From Eurosta solidaginis (lineage: Eukaryota > Arthropoda > Insecta > Diptera > Tephritidae): 64,000 nt of DNA. Below are positions 21,435 through 33,062 of the stretch, piece after piece (position 1 is the first letter of the stretch; the number at the start of each line of letters is the position of its first letter). The notes under the pieces are model-generated. The model was not told the DNA's origin. It was given only the letters and a program-made list of their open reading frames with translations, and did no database searches. Location: NCBI RefSeq assembly GCF_040869045.1, contig NC_090322.1:195423477-195487476 (forward strand). Direction: 5' to 3'. The position numbers were made by a program, and so were the translations under genes.

Positions 21435-22656
21435 TTAACTCACTATGAAAATATATCGGTTAAGTGTTTTGAGCATGAGTTTTGGCAAAGAGAAATCAAT
21501 GGCTGAAAAACTTGAGGTACTATGAAATTCTGTCATTCTCAAGTAGATATGGATCATCAATCGCACCACTAATAATGTCAAAAACAAAAGTAAGAGAAAG
21601 ATGGCTCTTCTGCATTGAAGTGACTGAAGGTTTATGAGTGCACATCTAGCTTCATATGAGGGAATCGGTTCAGAAAATTTCAGCGACCGCAACGCAAAGC
21701 AAAGAAAAGTTCTATGCACCCGTTCGAGCCTCATAATATGGCACTCATGATACGGTCGCCAAATGAAACAAGCATATTCCAGCTTAAAACGCACGAGCGA
21801 TGTGAACAGTAACTTAAGAGTATAAGGATCAGTGACATCTGAACTACAACACCGAATGAAAGCCAAGACTGAATATGATTTAGCAATAGTAGTATTTAAA
21901 TGGGTCGTAAATCAGAATTTTGAATCGAAAACTACCACTAAATCCTTAATCTATCTAAGAGTTGAGAGACGAGCACCATCAATGGAATGCGAGGTGGGAA
22001 TGTAGCTACGTGATTTAGCGAAGGTAACATGAAAGCATTTCTTAACATTCAGCGGTAGGTTATTTGTTCTACACCATAATGCAACATAGTTCAAGTCCGG
22101 CTGAATCAATTCCACATCAGAAGAATTTGATATGATATTTAAAATCTTTCAGTCATCAGCGTATAGGAGAAAGTTAGAGTACTCAAAGCAGGATGAAATG
22201 TCGTTTATAAAAATTACGAACAGCAATGGCCCCAGGATACTACCTTGTGGGACGCCAGAGATGTCCATCAAAGAATTTAAGTAAGTGTTGTCAATCGCAA
22301 CCACACAGCTCCTTTGGCTAAGGTTTGATCTTAACCAAGATAAGAATATTGAGTGAAAACCCAGACAGGCTATCTTAGGGATCAACATTATCAAATGCTT
22401 TTGAGAAATCCGTATATATAACATCAACCTGAGGACGTCTGTTGAAAGTGGATACGCAGAGATCAGAGACAAATGAAGTGGACCTACCGGACATGAAGCC
22501 GTGCTGATTTTCATTGATTAGACGGCTAACGGAAAAATAGATTTTCTGCTTAACGATATACTAAAAAATTATTTTTGATACCGTTGACAACTTTGAATGG
22601 GCCTATAATTGGCGACGTTATTCTTATTTCGATTCTTGAAAATTGGGGTAATATAG
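21435..22656 (-). pseudogene. LINE reverse transcriptase C-terminal half
   Basis: The minus strand gives a partial IFKNRNKNNVANYRPI block, GFHSIFLSWLRSNLSQRS, SGVPQGSILGPLLFVIFIND and LLYADD (catalytic palm), immediately followed by a stop. The later frame 21866-21435 gives FIRCCSSDVTDPYTLKLLFTSLVRF, YACFIWRP and CALINLQSLQCRRAIF. The order is that of a Jockey-clade RT without RNase H. Several stops. At 22656 it is cut by an LTR element. It is probably from the same clade as ORF2 at 4145-5857, but they are separate pieces. Confidence 0.8.
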
Positions 22657-23033
22657 TGTAATGAATTTAGAGAAATTCCTCTTATCTGCAACCTCCTGCT
22701 ACCGTTCGTATCGCTAAACTGTTGAATAAATAACTTCAATATCAATAATGCGAAATGGTCTCTATAAGACTACTTTGAAAATATTTCACAATAACACTTA
22801 TACTTCGCAACTAATAGCGTGCTTAAATCAAACTGATTCTGCTTACTCAGCGTTTGCTCCTTTTATACTCTCTGCTGTGTCGCTCGCATACTTCTAGGCG
22901 TTTTTTCTTCTAGGATTTACTACTTGTTTACCAGCTATAAACTCACCAGCTATAAACTACAGATGCACGTTTATAGCTTCTCGCAAAGCCATATGTGCGT
23001 GTATATGTGAGTGATGCTTCCACCGATGACTTG
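22657..23033 (-). repeat. Truncated 3' LTR
   Basis: Starts TGTAATGAATTTAG and runs to about 23033, where it joins gag sequence. The U3 start expected in coding reading is missing. Confidence 0.75.
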
Positions 23034-23039
23034 TTTTTA

Positions 23040-24232
23040 AAACCACTCATGCTGTTGCACCCACCAGGATCAAGATCGCAATGACGTGCAATGTGACCGG
23101 GCTTCCCGCATTTGAAGCATTTGATAACTCTTTCACTCCGCTTTTGCGATCCTTTCAGCGCTTCCAATATTGTGTTCACCCAGTCTGACCTTTCTACCTC
23201 CACACGGCGTGGTTTGAACGCTGGTTTACACAGAAGCGATGCTGTTTCCTGAATCAGAGCATGTGATACCGTTTCTGTGAATGTAGGTTTTGGGTTTGCG
23301 TATGTCGCTCGCTTCGTTTCGATATCCCGTATTAATTAATAAATAATTAATAAAGCTCTGGATTTTTACCCTTTCGGTATATTCCACGGGTGCGTCCGCA
23401 TCCGCTAAATGTGCCAGCCTTTCAACATCCGACGCAAACTCTTGCAATGCTTCACCAGGCAACTGGTAGCGGTTCAGTAACTGCATTTGGTATATCTGTC
23501 TCATATACTCAGTTCCGTATCGTCTCTCTAGAGCACCCATCAATGCTTCATAACAGTTCCGTTCGCCCTCTGGAATGGTTTGTAAAATCTCACATGCAGG
23601 CCCTTTCAATGCCACGAACAGTGCAGCAACTTTATCCTCCGCATTCCAGTTGTTCACTGCTGACGTCTTTTCAAATTGCAGCTTAAATACCTGTAAAGGA
23701 ACAGAGCCGTCAAAAGATGGAGTTTTTACCTTCGTATTACTCTCTGAAGCAGCCGGACGATTAAGTTGCAACTGCTCGATACGTCCTCTCAAAGCATCCA
23801 CCTCGGCCTCGATTTTTTCCTCAAACTGTAAAATTTTTGTATCCTGGGCCTCCAGCTTCGATGATACCCTTATCTCCTGTGCCTCCAGCTGCGAGGATAT
23901 GCGAGCCTCTTGTGCTTTCAACTGTTCAGCCAACTGAGATGTCATATATGTCGATGTTTGAGCAGATATTGAAGCCAAAATCGTGTTCAAGTCTGTGCTC
24001 GTAACTGTCTGCGATGTTTCGTTTTTCTCTTCAATTTTTGTTGTTGTCTGTTCCCCATCAGTATGAAAGACATCATCGTCCACATTAATTCCTTCCGACT
24101 CCATAGCGTCTCGTAGCCGTGCTTGAAGTTCGATCTTTTTGCCGGTTGTATTCAATCCACGGTTCTCCAACTCCATTTTCAGTTAAATAAAAATTTTCAG
24201 TTGCTGGATCCTTAATTCACTTAACTTTGCCA
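23040..24232 (-). pseudogene. Gag of deleted LTR element
   Basis: The frame 24176-23226 (316 codons) is the best preserved Gag in the minus set: coiled coil with QLEAQE repeats, FDGSVPLQVFKLQFEKTSAVNNW, then LQEFASDVERLAHLADADAPVEY. The true SAP start MAKLSELRIQQL at 24232 is cut by a TAA within a short duplication (AACTGAAAAT twice near 24175-24200). A second small AT-rich duplication near 23325-23350 shifts the end. The knuckle CFKCGKPGHIARHC is intact in the frame 23203-22943. Confidence 0.82.
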
Positions 24233-24293
24233 TGTCCAAGTTGTATTCGCAATCTTCGGAATTTATTCAACAATTCCTCTTCTGAGACCAATT

Positions 24294-24897
24294 GTAACGA
24301 ATTTAGAGAAATTCCTCTTATTTGCAACCTCCTGCTAACGTTCGTATCGCTAAACTGTTGAATAAAATTACTCCAATATTCAATAATGCAAAATGGCCTT
24401 TATTATATATACTTTGAAAATTCTTCACAATAACACTTATACTTCGCAACCAATAGCGTGCTTAAATCAAACTGGTTCTGCTTACTCAGATTTTGCTCCT
24501 TTTATACTCTCTGCTGTGTCGTTCGCATACTTCTAGGCGTTTCTTCTTCTAGGATTTACTACTTGTTTACCAGCTATAAACTCACCAGCTATAAACTACA
24601 GATGCACGTTTATAGCTTCTCGCATAGCCATATGCGTGTGTATATGTGAGTAATACTTCCACCGATGATTGCATACTCTTGTGAGTATCTCAGATATATG
24701 CATGTGTTTGTGCATATCTCTCCGCTTCTTGTATGTACATATGTTTAGACATAATGACTAATTTGTTTATGTGAGTAATACTTCCACCCATGATTGCATA
24801 CTCTTGTGAGTATCTCAGATATATGCATGTGTTTGTGCATATCTCTCCGCTTCTTGTATGTACATATGTTTAGACATAATGACTAATTTGTTTATGT
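24294..24897 (-). repeat. 5' LTR with internal tandem duplication
   Basis: Starts TGTAACGAATTTAG. A segment of about 125 bp beginning GTGAGTAATACTTCCACC is present twice in tandem (about 24646-24771 and 24772-24897). The element end is lost after the second copy. Confidence 0.8.
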
Positions 24898-25240
24898 AGC
24901 TTTCTGGAAGAAGCAATTCATAAAAGATTAAAAAACTCAAGTGGCGAACCTGTAAATTCGCTAAGGATACGTTGGCTGCGATTTGTAAAAAATTCACCTA
25001 TAAAATGCTTTATAAAGAATCTATGGAAGTGGATAAAGAGTCCAAAATGCTTGATTTACTACCTTGTCGCGGAAGACCAAGGAACTTCAACAAAATAAAA
25101 TTAACACCATTATACAAAAATGTACGTCCCATTTTAACTCCTAAGTATAAGGATATGATGGAGTTACTAAGGTATATACAACCTATACACCCTGGATATT
25201 TTAACAACCTCACACATAATCTAAATGAAGAGAAATGATA
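24898..25240 (+). pseudogene. Unidentified protein remnant
   Basis: The open frame 24972-25238 reads KMLDLLPCRGRPRNFNKIKL, then LYKNVRPIL, PKYKDMMELLRYIQPIHPGYFNNL. Just upstream another frame gives EAIHKRLKNSSGEPVNSLRIRWLRF, so one frameshift joins two convincing-looking segments (24910-24985 and 24985-25238). The composition looks protein-like, with a basic N-part and a hydrophobic helix near the end. I do not recognise the family; a transposase end or a host exon relic are both possible. Confidence 0.4.
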
Positions 25241-25346
25241 TGGCAAAATCTTCAATATTATCCTTAATAAATAAATGAATGTAAATTTCATTTTTTAATA
25301 AATGAATTAATATTTATCTTTAAAAACATTTTTTAATTACATAAAT

Positions 25347-27556
25347 AACAAGTAAGGAAAGCTAAGTTCGGGTGTAACCGAGCATTACATACTCAGCTGA
25401 GAGCTTTGGAGACAAAATAAGGGAAAATAAACATATAGGAAAATGAACCTAGGGTAAACCTGGAATGTGTTTGTATGAAATGGGTATCAAATGAAAGGTG
25501 ATAATGAGTATTTTATAAGGGTGTGGGCCTTAGTTCTATAGGTGGACTTCTTTTCGAGATATCGCCATAAAGGTGGACCAGGGGTGACTCTATAATGTGT
25601 TTGTACGATATGGGTAACAAATTAAAGGTCTTAATATGGGTTTTAAAAAGGAGTGGTCCTTAGTTGTATATGTGATGGCGTTTTCGAGATATCGATCAAA
25701 ATGTGGACCAGGGTGACCCAGAACATTATCTGTCGGGTACCGCTAATTTATTTATATATGTAATATTGCACTATTCTAAGGGCTTTTGATTTCGCCCTGC
25801 AGAACTTTTTCAGTTTCTTCTACTTAATATGGCAGGTGTCACACCCATTTTCCAAAGTTTTTTCTAAAGTTATATTTTGCGTCAAAAAACTAATCCAATC
25901 ACCATTTTTCATCCCTTTTTTCGTATTTGGTATTGAATTATGGCATTTTTTAATTTTTCGAAATTTTCGATATCGAAAAAGTGGGCGTGGTCAAAGTCGG
26001 ATTTCGCCCATTTTTATTACCAAGATAAAGTGAGTTCAGATAAGTACGTGAACTAAGTTTAGTAAAGATATATCGATTTTTGTTCAAGTTATCGTGTTAA
26101 CGGCCGAGCAGAACGACAGCCGGTCGACTGTGAATAAAAACTGGGCGTGGTTTCAAACCGATTTCGCCCATTTTCACAGAAAACAGTTATCGTCATAGAA
26201 GCTATACCCTTACCAAATTTCGCAAGGATTGGTAAATGTTTGTTGGAATTATGGCATTAAAAGTATTCTAGACAAATTAAATGAAAAAGGGCGGAGCCAC
26301 AACCATTTTGAAATTTTCTTTTATTTTACCTTTATATTAAGTCGCTTTCATGTTTGTCCCCTCATTTCCATAAGAATTTTTGACCCACGGATGTCTTTTT
26401 CGGTAACTTCCCGTTGAGCAAGACACTTGATATTTAAAACGTAGTTCAGATCTGAGAGACATTACAATGCAAGTGGAAAAAAATTCGCTAGGTGGCGCAC
26501 GGATCGAGATATAAAGAAAATTAATTTTAAAGTGGAAATTTTGCGATCGAATTTTAACTAACTTCTCGGTGATCCAGAGACTTGAAACTTAGCACATAGT
26601 TTGCGAGTCGATGGCACTACAATTCGTGGAAAATCAAATGCCGCCAGGCGGCAGACGTATCGAGATAAACGAAAATCCCTGAAAAAGCGCAGGGAATCTT
26701 GCAATCGAGCTGGTCCAGCTCCACCTTAATAGTTTTAATTCCCAAAATTCTTACAAGAGCTATTGTTAAAGTTTTTTAGTCAACATTCAACAAGACTATG
26801 TCTGTATTAAAGAAAAAATTGCCTTCAATTTTTTGATCCATTTATATAAAGGTAGTCCTTAAAATTTTTGTATCATCTTTTTTTTTTGTATTTTATTGCA
26901 CCATATCATTACTGGAGATGAATGTGGACATAATGTACTTATATACTGTAAAGATATTAAATTTTTTGTTAAAATTTCACTTTTAACATTTTTTTTTTGT
27001 AAAAAGTGGTCGTCTTCGTCATCCGATTTTGCAAATTTTTATTTAGCACACATGAATTTCTGCCAAATTTCATCATGATATCCTCAACGACTGCCAAATT
27101 ACAGCTTGCAAAACTTTTAAGTTATCTTATTTTAAAAGTGGGCGGTGCCACTTCATTGTCCAAAAGTTTACTAATTTTCTATTCTGCATCAACCCACCTG
27201 CCAAGTTTCATCGCTTTATCCGTCTTTGGTAATGAATTATCGCACTTTTTCAGTTTTCGAAATTTTCGATATCGAAAAAGTGGGCGCGGTTATAGTCCGA
27301 TTTCGTTCATTTTAAATAGCGATCTGAGATGAGTGCCCAGGAACCTACATACTAAATTTCATTAAGATACCTCATAATTTATTCAAGTTATCGTGTTTAC
27401 GGACAGACGGACGGACGGACATGGCTAAATTAATTTCTTTTTTCGCCCAGATCATCTTGATGTACAGAAGTCTATATCTATCTCGATTAGTTTATGTCGT
27501 TACGGATTACCGTTATGCGAACAAAGTTAATATACTCTGTGAGCTCTGCTCAGCTG
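25347..27556 (-). repeat. L repeat, long copy 1 (Helentron-like, non-coding)
   Basis: The left end has AACAAGTAAG, 9 nt, then a hairpin (GTTCGG-gtgtaa-CCGAGC, one mismatch) and TACTCAGCTGAG. The right end has CTCAGCTGAGTATAAAA, the inverse of that subterminal word. Two minisatellite units follow the hairpin (25470-25730). The rest is a patchwork of GTGGGCGTGG and TTTCGATATCGAAAA words and a CGGACGGACGGAC run near 27408. Short open frames inside are not genes. Confidence 0.8.
26340..26730. repeat. R3 dispersed repeat inside L
   Basis: Contains AACTTCTCGGTGATCC, GACTTGAAACTTAG and AGGTGGCGCACGGATCGAGA words shared with 32480-32880 and 48760-49320. No frame of note. Confidence 0.6.
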
Positions 27557-27685
27557 AGTATAAAAATCTGTATCTAAATTGAAAGCTTTCCTATTTATTT
27601 TAAAGCTTTTATATTTATCTATTATTTAATTTCTTAAAAATAAGTGGACTTATTCTTTTTCACAAACAAAAAAGTAATTTTATTA

Positions 27686-27878
27686 ATTTTGAAAGTGGTT
27701 TAAGTCCATTTTAGGTTCTGAAACACAGCTTATTTTTATAATAAAGTTTACAAAACATATTACGTTATAAGCCATATAAAAAAATTAATACTACTAAACA
27801 ATATTTTTGAAACAAATCAAACACAACCCCTTAAATATCTCAATATAAGAAAAAATGGACTTAAACCACTTTCAAAAT
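27686..27878. mobile_element. Small MITE with perfect 27-bp terminal inverted repeats
   Basis: 27686-27712 and 27852-27878 are perfect inverse copies around the core GAAAGTGGTTTAAGTCCA. Total 193 bp, non-coding. No convincing target duplication was read, so the superfamily is open. Confidence 0.7.
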
Positions 27879-27885
27879 ACACGAC

Positions 27886-28043
27886 TTATATATGGCATAC
27901 ATTGTTGTTTAAAAAAATCGTTAAGATATGCCGTATATATAAGATATATCCCATACAACTGACGGTTCAAATTTTATGGTATAATATTTAAAGGTATTAG
28001 GTCTTCAGCACAGCCAAAGGCAGTGCCGTCGTTACTTGTTTTT
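27886..28043 (+). repeat. T repeat, 3' end
   Basis: Contains ATACATTGTTGTTTAAAAAA and ends with a degenerate TCTTCAGCACAGCC hairpin and TTACTTGTTTTT, like the T copy at 44338-45303. Confidence 0.65.
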
Positions 28044-29008
28044 ATTTAAATTTGCCGGACGTTCAATGATGACGACAGATTAAGTTAGATTTTAAAATTT
28101 GTCTGTATAATCCCTGAGACAAGCATTTTTCAAATAAGTTCTGAGATTTGGAAATATTTGAACCGTTAGTCGAGATTGGAAGATCTTTTACTCAACTGTC
28201 AATGTGGTCTGTGAAACAACAAAATAACACTCATTTAAACTCCACAACAAAACTCGCTCCGAAATATATAAATATTACAAATACATAAACCAGTTATTTA
28301 TAAATTAGAAATATAAAAAGCTTAGAATTAGAATTAAGTGAAAGGTCAATGTACGTGCGTCTATATTTTTTAGTAGTTCTTATCAGCCAACGACATTGCA
28401 TCGATTCAATTTGAGTTGGCGGCATCAAACATTCCACGACGCAGAAGCAGCCGAGGACGCCGTCGAAAATGCAAATTAAAACTTCATAAATCGTGTTTTA
28501 TTTTAAGAAAGAAAAGAAGCATACAGAACTTTCACCTGATTGCTAGCAGCTGTGGATCAATTAACGATAATGGTTGCTATTAGTGATCAGAAATCAAGTT
28601 TTCGCAGCGCGGCTACATTGACCAAATGCATAGTTGTGTTGGCTACCAACAAAAATCAACCATAATCTTAAAGAGAAATGGGAAATTTTCAAAGGCAAAA
28701 ACTAATATAGAACTATTGGTTGTGGAGCGGTTGCGCGTTATATACCCAGTTGCACCTTTTAAGAAAAGGTCAGCTTAAATCTTCCTTCGCCTAGTACATA
28801 TTTTTCTTTATATAGTGCGAACGGACGTGCAGACATTTCTCAGTCACTTTTGATTTCATCATAGTTACTTAATTGGCACTTAACCATTTAAACTGTTACG
28901 CCTCCAACAAGGCTCGCAAGTCGCTTTTCATCCTGCTAACTGGCGCCGTCCTTCCAGTGTAGTGGGAGCCGCCCTCTTTCTCTGCTTCCAGAGGTGGGTT
29001 TGTTGGTG
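28044..29008. other. Unassigned sequence
   Basis: No coding region, RNA gene or repeat recognised. A microsatellite-poor AT-rich stretch up to the SINE. Confidence 0.4.
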
Positions 29009-29365
29009 TCTGCGGTCGCCAGGGTGTGGTGGTTGCGTGCTTCATCTACCACACCAAAGGTCCTAGATTCAAGTCCCGGGCAAAAGAACATCAAAATTTG
29101 GAAACAATTTAACAATTAGAAAAAAGTTTTTCTTAACGTGGCCGCCCCTCGGCAGTGATTAGCAAACACTTCGAGTGTATTTCTGCTATGAATGCTTTCC
29201 CAGTGAAAACTCATCTACCTTGCAGATGCCGTTCGTAGTGAACGTAAAACGCCAGTTTATAGGGAAATTTAAAAGGAGCATGACGCAAATTGAAAGAGAA
29301 GCTCGGCCTAAAATCTCTTTGGAGGTTATCGCTCCTTTCATTTATTTATTTATTTATATTGGTAC
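29009..29365 (+). mobile_element. SINE A copy, plus strand
   Basis: The tRNA-like head (GGTGTGGTGGTTGCGTGC region, then B box GGTCCTAGATTCAAGTCCCG) is followed by the body (CGCCCCTCGGCAGTG, AAACTCATCTACCTTGCAGA, AAGAGAAGCTCGGCCTAAAA) and a CATTTATTTATTTATTTA tail. Same family as 43846-44214, 47585-47890, 56406-56759 and 57628-57788. Confidence 0.85.
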
Positions 29366-29579
29366 AGCTCATCATTAAATCTTCTTCGGCACTCGCCGTC
29401 CTCGAGGCGACATCTTTAGAAGAACTTTTCTCTCGAACACTCCCAGCGCCGCTTCATCTGATGTTGTCACGGTCCATGCTTCTGCACCATACAGCAGAAC
29501 GGGTCCGATAAGTAACCCATGCAGAGCATGAATTTCGTTTGAAATAAAGGTTTTCATTCCCTCTATTGCCTACTTAGTC
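29366..29579 (-). pseudogene. RTE-like LINE RT C-terminal fragment
   Basis: Minus frame 29557-29375 reads IGPVLLYGAEAWTVTTSDEAALGVFERKVL, the typical C-terminal RT block of RTE-type LINEs. It appears to continue at 30106-30310 after the LTR insertion. Truncated at both ends. Confidence 0.72.
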
Positions 29580-30105
29580 CAAATAATCACGCGACAGTCA
29601 GTAAATAATCACGCAACAAGAAAAACATGAACCAACCACACTTATGTACGTGTACGCATTAAATTTAGCAACGCTTGTGTAGAAGGCGACGAAGAGCTAT
29701 CTCACATACACAAATGTAGTCATCAGCCGAAGTAGTTACTCACACATACACATACATATGGCTATAAACTACAAATATACATGTACCTACTTATATAGCT
29801 GCTAACTAACCAAGCATGAGCTACAACTGTTCAGGAAATTGCTACACTTTGGGAGAAATGGGTTAACGAGGAAACCGAGAGTATGAAAAAAGCGCAAGCT
29901 GAGTAATAACGAATCAGTTGGATTTAAACACGCTGTTAGTTGCGAAGTTCAGCATAACTGTTAAGTATAATTGTACTACTCTCAAAGTATTCTAAATAAA
30001 GAGCAGTTTGCAATACTGAATATTGGAGTGATTTATTCAACAGTTTGGCGATTCGAACGTTAGCAGAAGGTTTCAAATAAGCGGAATTTCCATAAATTCG
30101 TTACA
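29580..30105 (+). repeat. Solo LTR of the SAP-Gag family, left end degraded
   Basis: The right part matches the LTR at 61037-61515: TTATTCAACAGTTTGGCGATTCGAACGTTAGCAGAAG and end ATTCGTTACA at 30105. The expected TGTGACGA start is not visible. Inserted in the RTE-like LINE. Confidence 0.75.
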
Positions 30106-30310
30106 GTAGCATTTGTCGGCAAAAGAAATTCTGCTGCTTATTCCCAAATAAACGAAGTCCTTTACTGTTTCGATACTATGGCTGCCAACAGTGACGTAGT
30201 ATGAGTACTTTTTGTGCTCGATAGTTACCGATATCATTAAGGAAAAGACTATGAGAGTCCTTAAGTAATGTCAATTTAGAGAACGGTCTAATAAAACTTT
30301 GCCTTTCTCT
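30106..30310 (-). pseudogene. RTE-like LINE fragment, continuation
   Basis: Minus reading gives words expected just upstream of the LLYGAEAW block (a degraded TVGSHSIETVKDFVYLG region and FFCRQ). It is read through several changes. Supports that the solo LTR split one LINE. Confidence 0.5.
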
Positions 30311-30535
30311 AAAGTACTATGTTTTCACGGTGCTAGGCTTTATAATAAAGATCGATTTGAGAGGCCACAGATTTTTCATTTTACAATAGAGATCCGAACG
30401 TGCAGCCTTTGACTTTCAATGAATGTGTAGGCCAGGGACCGGGGACCTCATTTGAGTATGATCATGAAAAATAAAATTCTTTGCGCGTATTTTCGACTTT
30501 TTATTAACCTCGTTTTCGAAATCGATTTTTCACTT

Positions 30536-31172
30536 CTTTTCATTTGTTCCCATCGTTGATAGCTATAAACTGAAAACAAGCGCTGGGTTGACATATGGTA
30601 GAGTGCAGATGGTTGTCTTTGATGTTACGGTACAAGAACAACTCAGTTGATTCCTTTTCTCCTTTTGTGAGAAAATTTGCAAAATGTTTTAGTTGGATCA
30701 ACTCGATTCCCAAAGTGTCTTCCAAATCTCTCGGACATGTTTCCACAAGCTTTTTAGACTTCAATTCGATTTCTTCTGATTCCATCAACATCAGTGAAAC
30801 TGAATCTCCCAAGTGCACCTATTAATTCATCAATAATAGGAAGAAAAGCTTGCGTGCGCATTTGTCTCCAACTGGAAGTTGGACTACTCGTAAGAAACAC
30901 AGGCATGGCTGCAGCCCACCGGCTAGATTTTTAGAATGTCCCATGCATGGAATATAATCTGCATTATAATTCACTTCTAAGATTCTGGCCTGCATTCCTT
31001 TGTACTGGCAGGTCATGCTGGATGCAGTATCATACGACTCATCACCAAAGTCTTCGATATCTATACGGTGGTTTTGTAGAAACAGAAGTAAAGCATCTGC
31101 CATGTTTTCACCCGTGCGCCTACAATTTGGGATAAAAGTCAGAAACTGTTCGATTGAATTGAGGCTTTCCAT
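30536..31172 (-). pseudogene. hAT-type transposase remnant (ZMYM1/DUF4371-like)
   Basis: The minus frame 31172-30822 reads ALLLFLQNHRIDIEDFGDESYDTASSMTCQYKGMQARI and YIPCMGHSKNLA. This is the conserved region around a catalytic Asp of DUF4371 hAT-like transposases (G-x-SYD, then CxxHxxNL). The next frame (30818-30540) has LGIELIQLKHFANFLTKGEKE, farther along the same protein. The usual length is over 600 aa, so only the middle survives. No terminal repeats found. Confidence 0.68.
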
Positions 31173-31810
31173 GTACCTATCGGATATTTACAGTCAGTTC
31201 ATCAATCAGCAATCATCGGCTGATTAATCAACAGACATATAATACTAGTTGTTTAACCGTTTTGAGCCCCTTGAGCATGGGGGTCCGGGGCAGCTGCACC
31301 GTCCGGCATGATTACAGCTCTCACTTTTTCTGCTGCTAGCATCGTTGTGAGATACTTGGTGATTTCTAGGAAGCAACGAAGTAAGTCAATAAATTTCAGT
31401 GAATCATCAATGTGACAAAGTTTCTGTAGGATTGCGAGAGTGCCTTCTTTCGTAGTAGCAGCTCAATAAGAATGTTGGTAGCATAAAAAATATATTTGAT
31501 ATATAATAACACAGGCCGACAGCATCCCAGACCCAGAAACCGGACTATATATTTGTGAAGGATTTTGATGCGATGAATCGAAATCTGACCCCAGAATTGC
31601 TCCATCAGCTCTGGTTTTCGAGATATCCTAACCTAAATGTGCAAAAAACACCGTTTTTGCCCATATTTGAGGTTATGTAGCCTTGCAGATGTTTCCTTTC
31701 ACCAAAACTATAGGACGGCATCTTTAAATACAAGTCTTCTTCTTTCAAATGGCGTTGAGTTTGCTCAAATATATTTTTTTTGCTGAGATATCGCATTTTG
31801 AAATTTTCAT
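31173..31810. other. Unassigned sequence, possibly more transposon relic
   Basis: A short minus reading at 31390-31260 (TMLAAEKVRAVIMPDGAAAPDPHAQG) looks protein-like but is unrecognised. Nothing else found. Confidence 0.35.
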
Positions 31811-31819
31811 GTAGGGGTT

Positions 31820-32125
31820 TAGAATATACACGCGGTAGGTATGCCTGTCGTAAGAGGCGATTAGAGTACCAAATAGATTCAAGGGGTTGTGTAGCGCAAC
31901 CCTTTCAAGGTGTTGCCAGAACGAAATATAGCTTCTCTCATTAACAGCCGAGGCTTTGGCGACCCCGAAATCCTCATAGATCAAGGGGCTGGGAGAGCGG
32001 TATGGCCTAGAAGGCCGTATGTGTTCATACCAAATCGTTCCCGAGATGGTCGGGCTTGATACCGGAAGGTACCGGATCTGCATCCGGCAAAGGACGGTCA
32101 ACATCGATAACACTCCCCAAGGCGA
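31820..32125 (+). mobile_element. LINE untranslated-region fragment
   Basis: TGCCTGTCGTAAGAGGCGA, CAAGGGGTTGTGTAGCGCAA and CCCGAGATGGTCGGGCT are words of a very common fly LINE untranslated region (recalled). Frames across it are incidental. Confidence 0.6.
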
Positions 32126-32225
32126 TAAGGCTGAGGGCCTGATTTCTTATGTGCCGGATTTCTTCATAGTGTTCGCAGAGATTATTCCTTATATTCCTGA
32201 GAGACGGGGCTCCATCCATGTGTTG
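32126..32225 (-). pseudogene. Jockey-like LINE C-terminal fragment in opposite orientation
   Basis: Minus reading DGAPSLRNIRNNLCEHYEEIRHIRNQ matches the HYDEIRHLPT region at 9100-9160. It is joined head-on to the plus-strand fragment ending at 32125. Confidence 0.68.
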
Positions 32226-32479
32226 TCTGTTATGACACTCAATTTTCTGAATATTTACTAGAAATATTGTACATGATGTTCTGGCGACATAAGAAGGAAT
32301 TCCGTGGCAGTTCCTAGCTCTTGGTGATTTTTGAAATGAATACTAATACAAACATACAGCATGTCACTGTTAGTTTAAAAGTCTCTATGTGAACAAAATG
32401 AAACTCGATAGAATTCTTCTATTTTTAAACGGTTTTATATAGCTTGACTTAACAGGCCGGCCGCACGGCCGTTGTGAAC
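32226..32479. other. Unassigned sequence
   Basis: Nothing recognised. GGCCGGCCGCACGGCC near 32453-32470 is a short GC palindrome-rich spot. Confidence 0.35.
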
Positions 32480-32890
32480 GATTTATGTAATTAAAATTTA
32501 AGTAACTTCTCGATAAGCTACAAGCTTGAAACTTGGAATATAGTTCAGAACCCGATGAAAATGTAATAATATGAACACAAACTACGACAGGTGGCGCACG
32601 GATCGAAATATTTCAAAAAATCGTATTGGTGGTCCGATTTGACTCATATTTGGAACACGTATTACATACATGAATAGAAAGGGACATATGAAAAAAAATC
32701 GCCGTCAGGTGTGGCAAGGATCGAGGTATTAAAAATACTCGTATTTGTGGTCCGATTTGGCTAACATTTGGAAAAAATATTCCATACAGTCCGGTAGAAG
32801 TGACATCAAAATATTTTGGAGTTCGAGGCGGGACTAACATACGTGCGCCGGGTAGAGTAAAGTCTTTGGAAGGATTATGTGACCTAGATT
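32480..32890. repeat. R3 dispersed repeat
   Basis: AACTTCTCGATAAGCT, GCTTGAAACTTGG and AGGTGGCGCACGGATCGA match the R3 copies at 26340-26730 and 48760-49320. Confidence 0.6.
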
Positions 32891-33062
32891 GTAAAAAATT
32901 ATCAGGAAAGAGTCCTTGTAACAACGAGTCACTAAATGAACTAAATAGAATGAGAAATAAAAATAATATTTAAATAAAGACTAAAAACTTGAAAATAAAA
33001 TAATTAAACAAAATTTTTTAAGTTAAACGGTTTTATTGAAAACAATATTTGCATTAAATAAT

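Larger units (their letters stand above)
22657..24897 (-). mobile_element. Internally deleted copy of the SAP-Gag LTR element
   Basis: Minus orientation: 5' LTR at 24294-24897 (outer end missing), gag at 24232-23050, then directly a truncated 3' LTR (22657 to about 23033). Protease, RT, RNase H and integrase are absent. It inserted in the LINE RT at 22656. Confidence 0.82.

Noticed and set aside
27006..27332. 108-codon frame in the L repeat (also 36612-36938)
   Set aside because: Found in a non-coding repeat; the similar frame in the other copy is not conserved in sequence or stops as a protein would be.
31745..32113. 122-codon minus frame
   Set aside because: It is antisense to a well-known LINE untranslated segment and has no protein motif.
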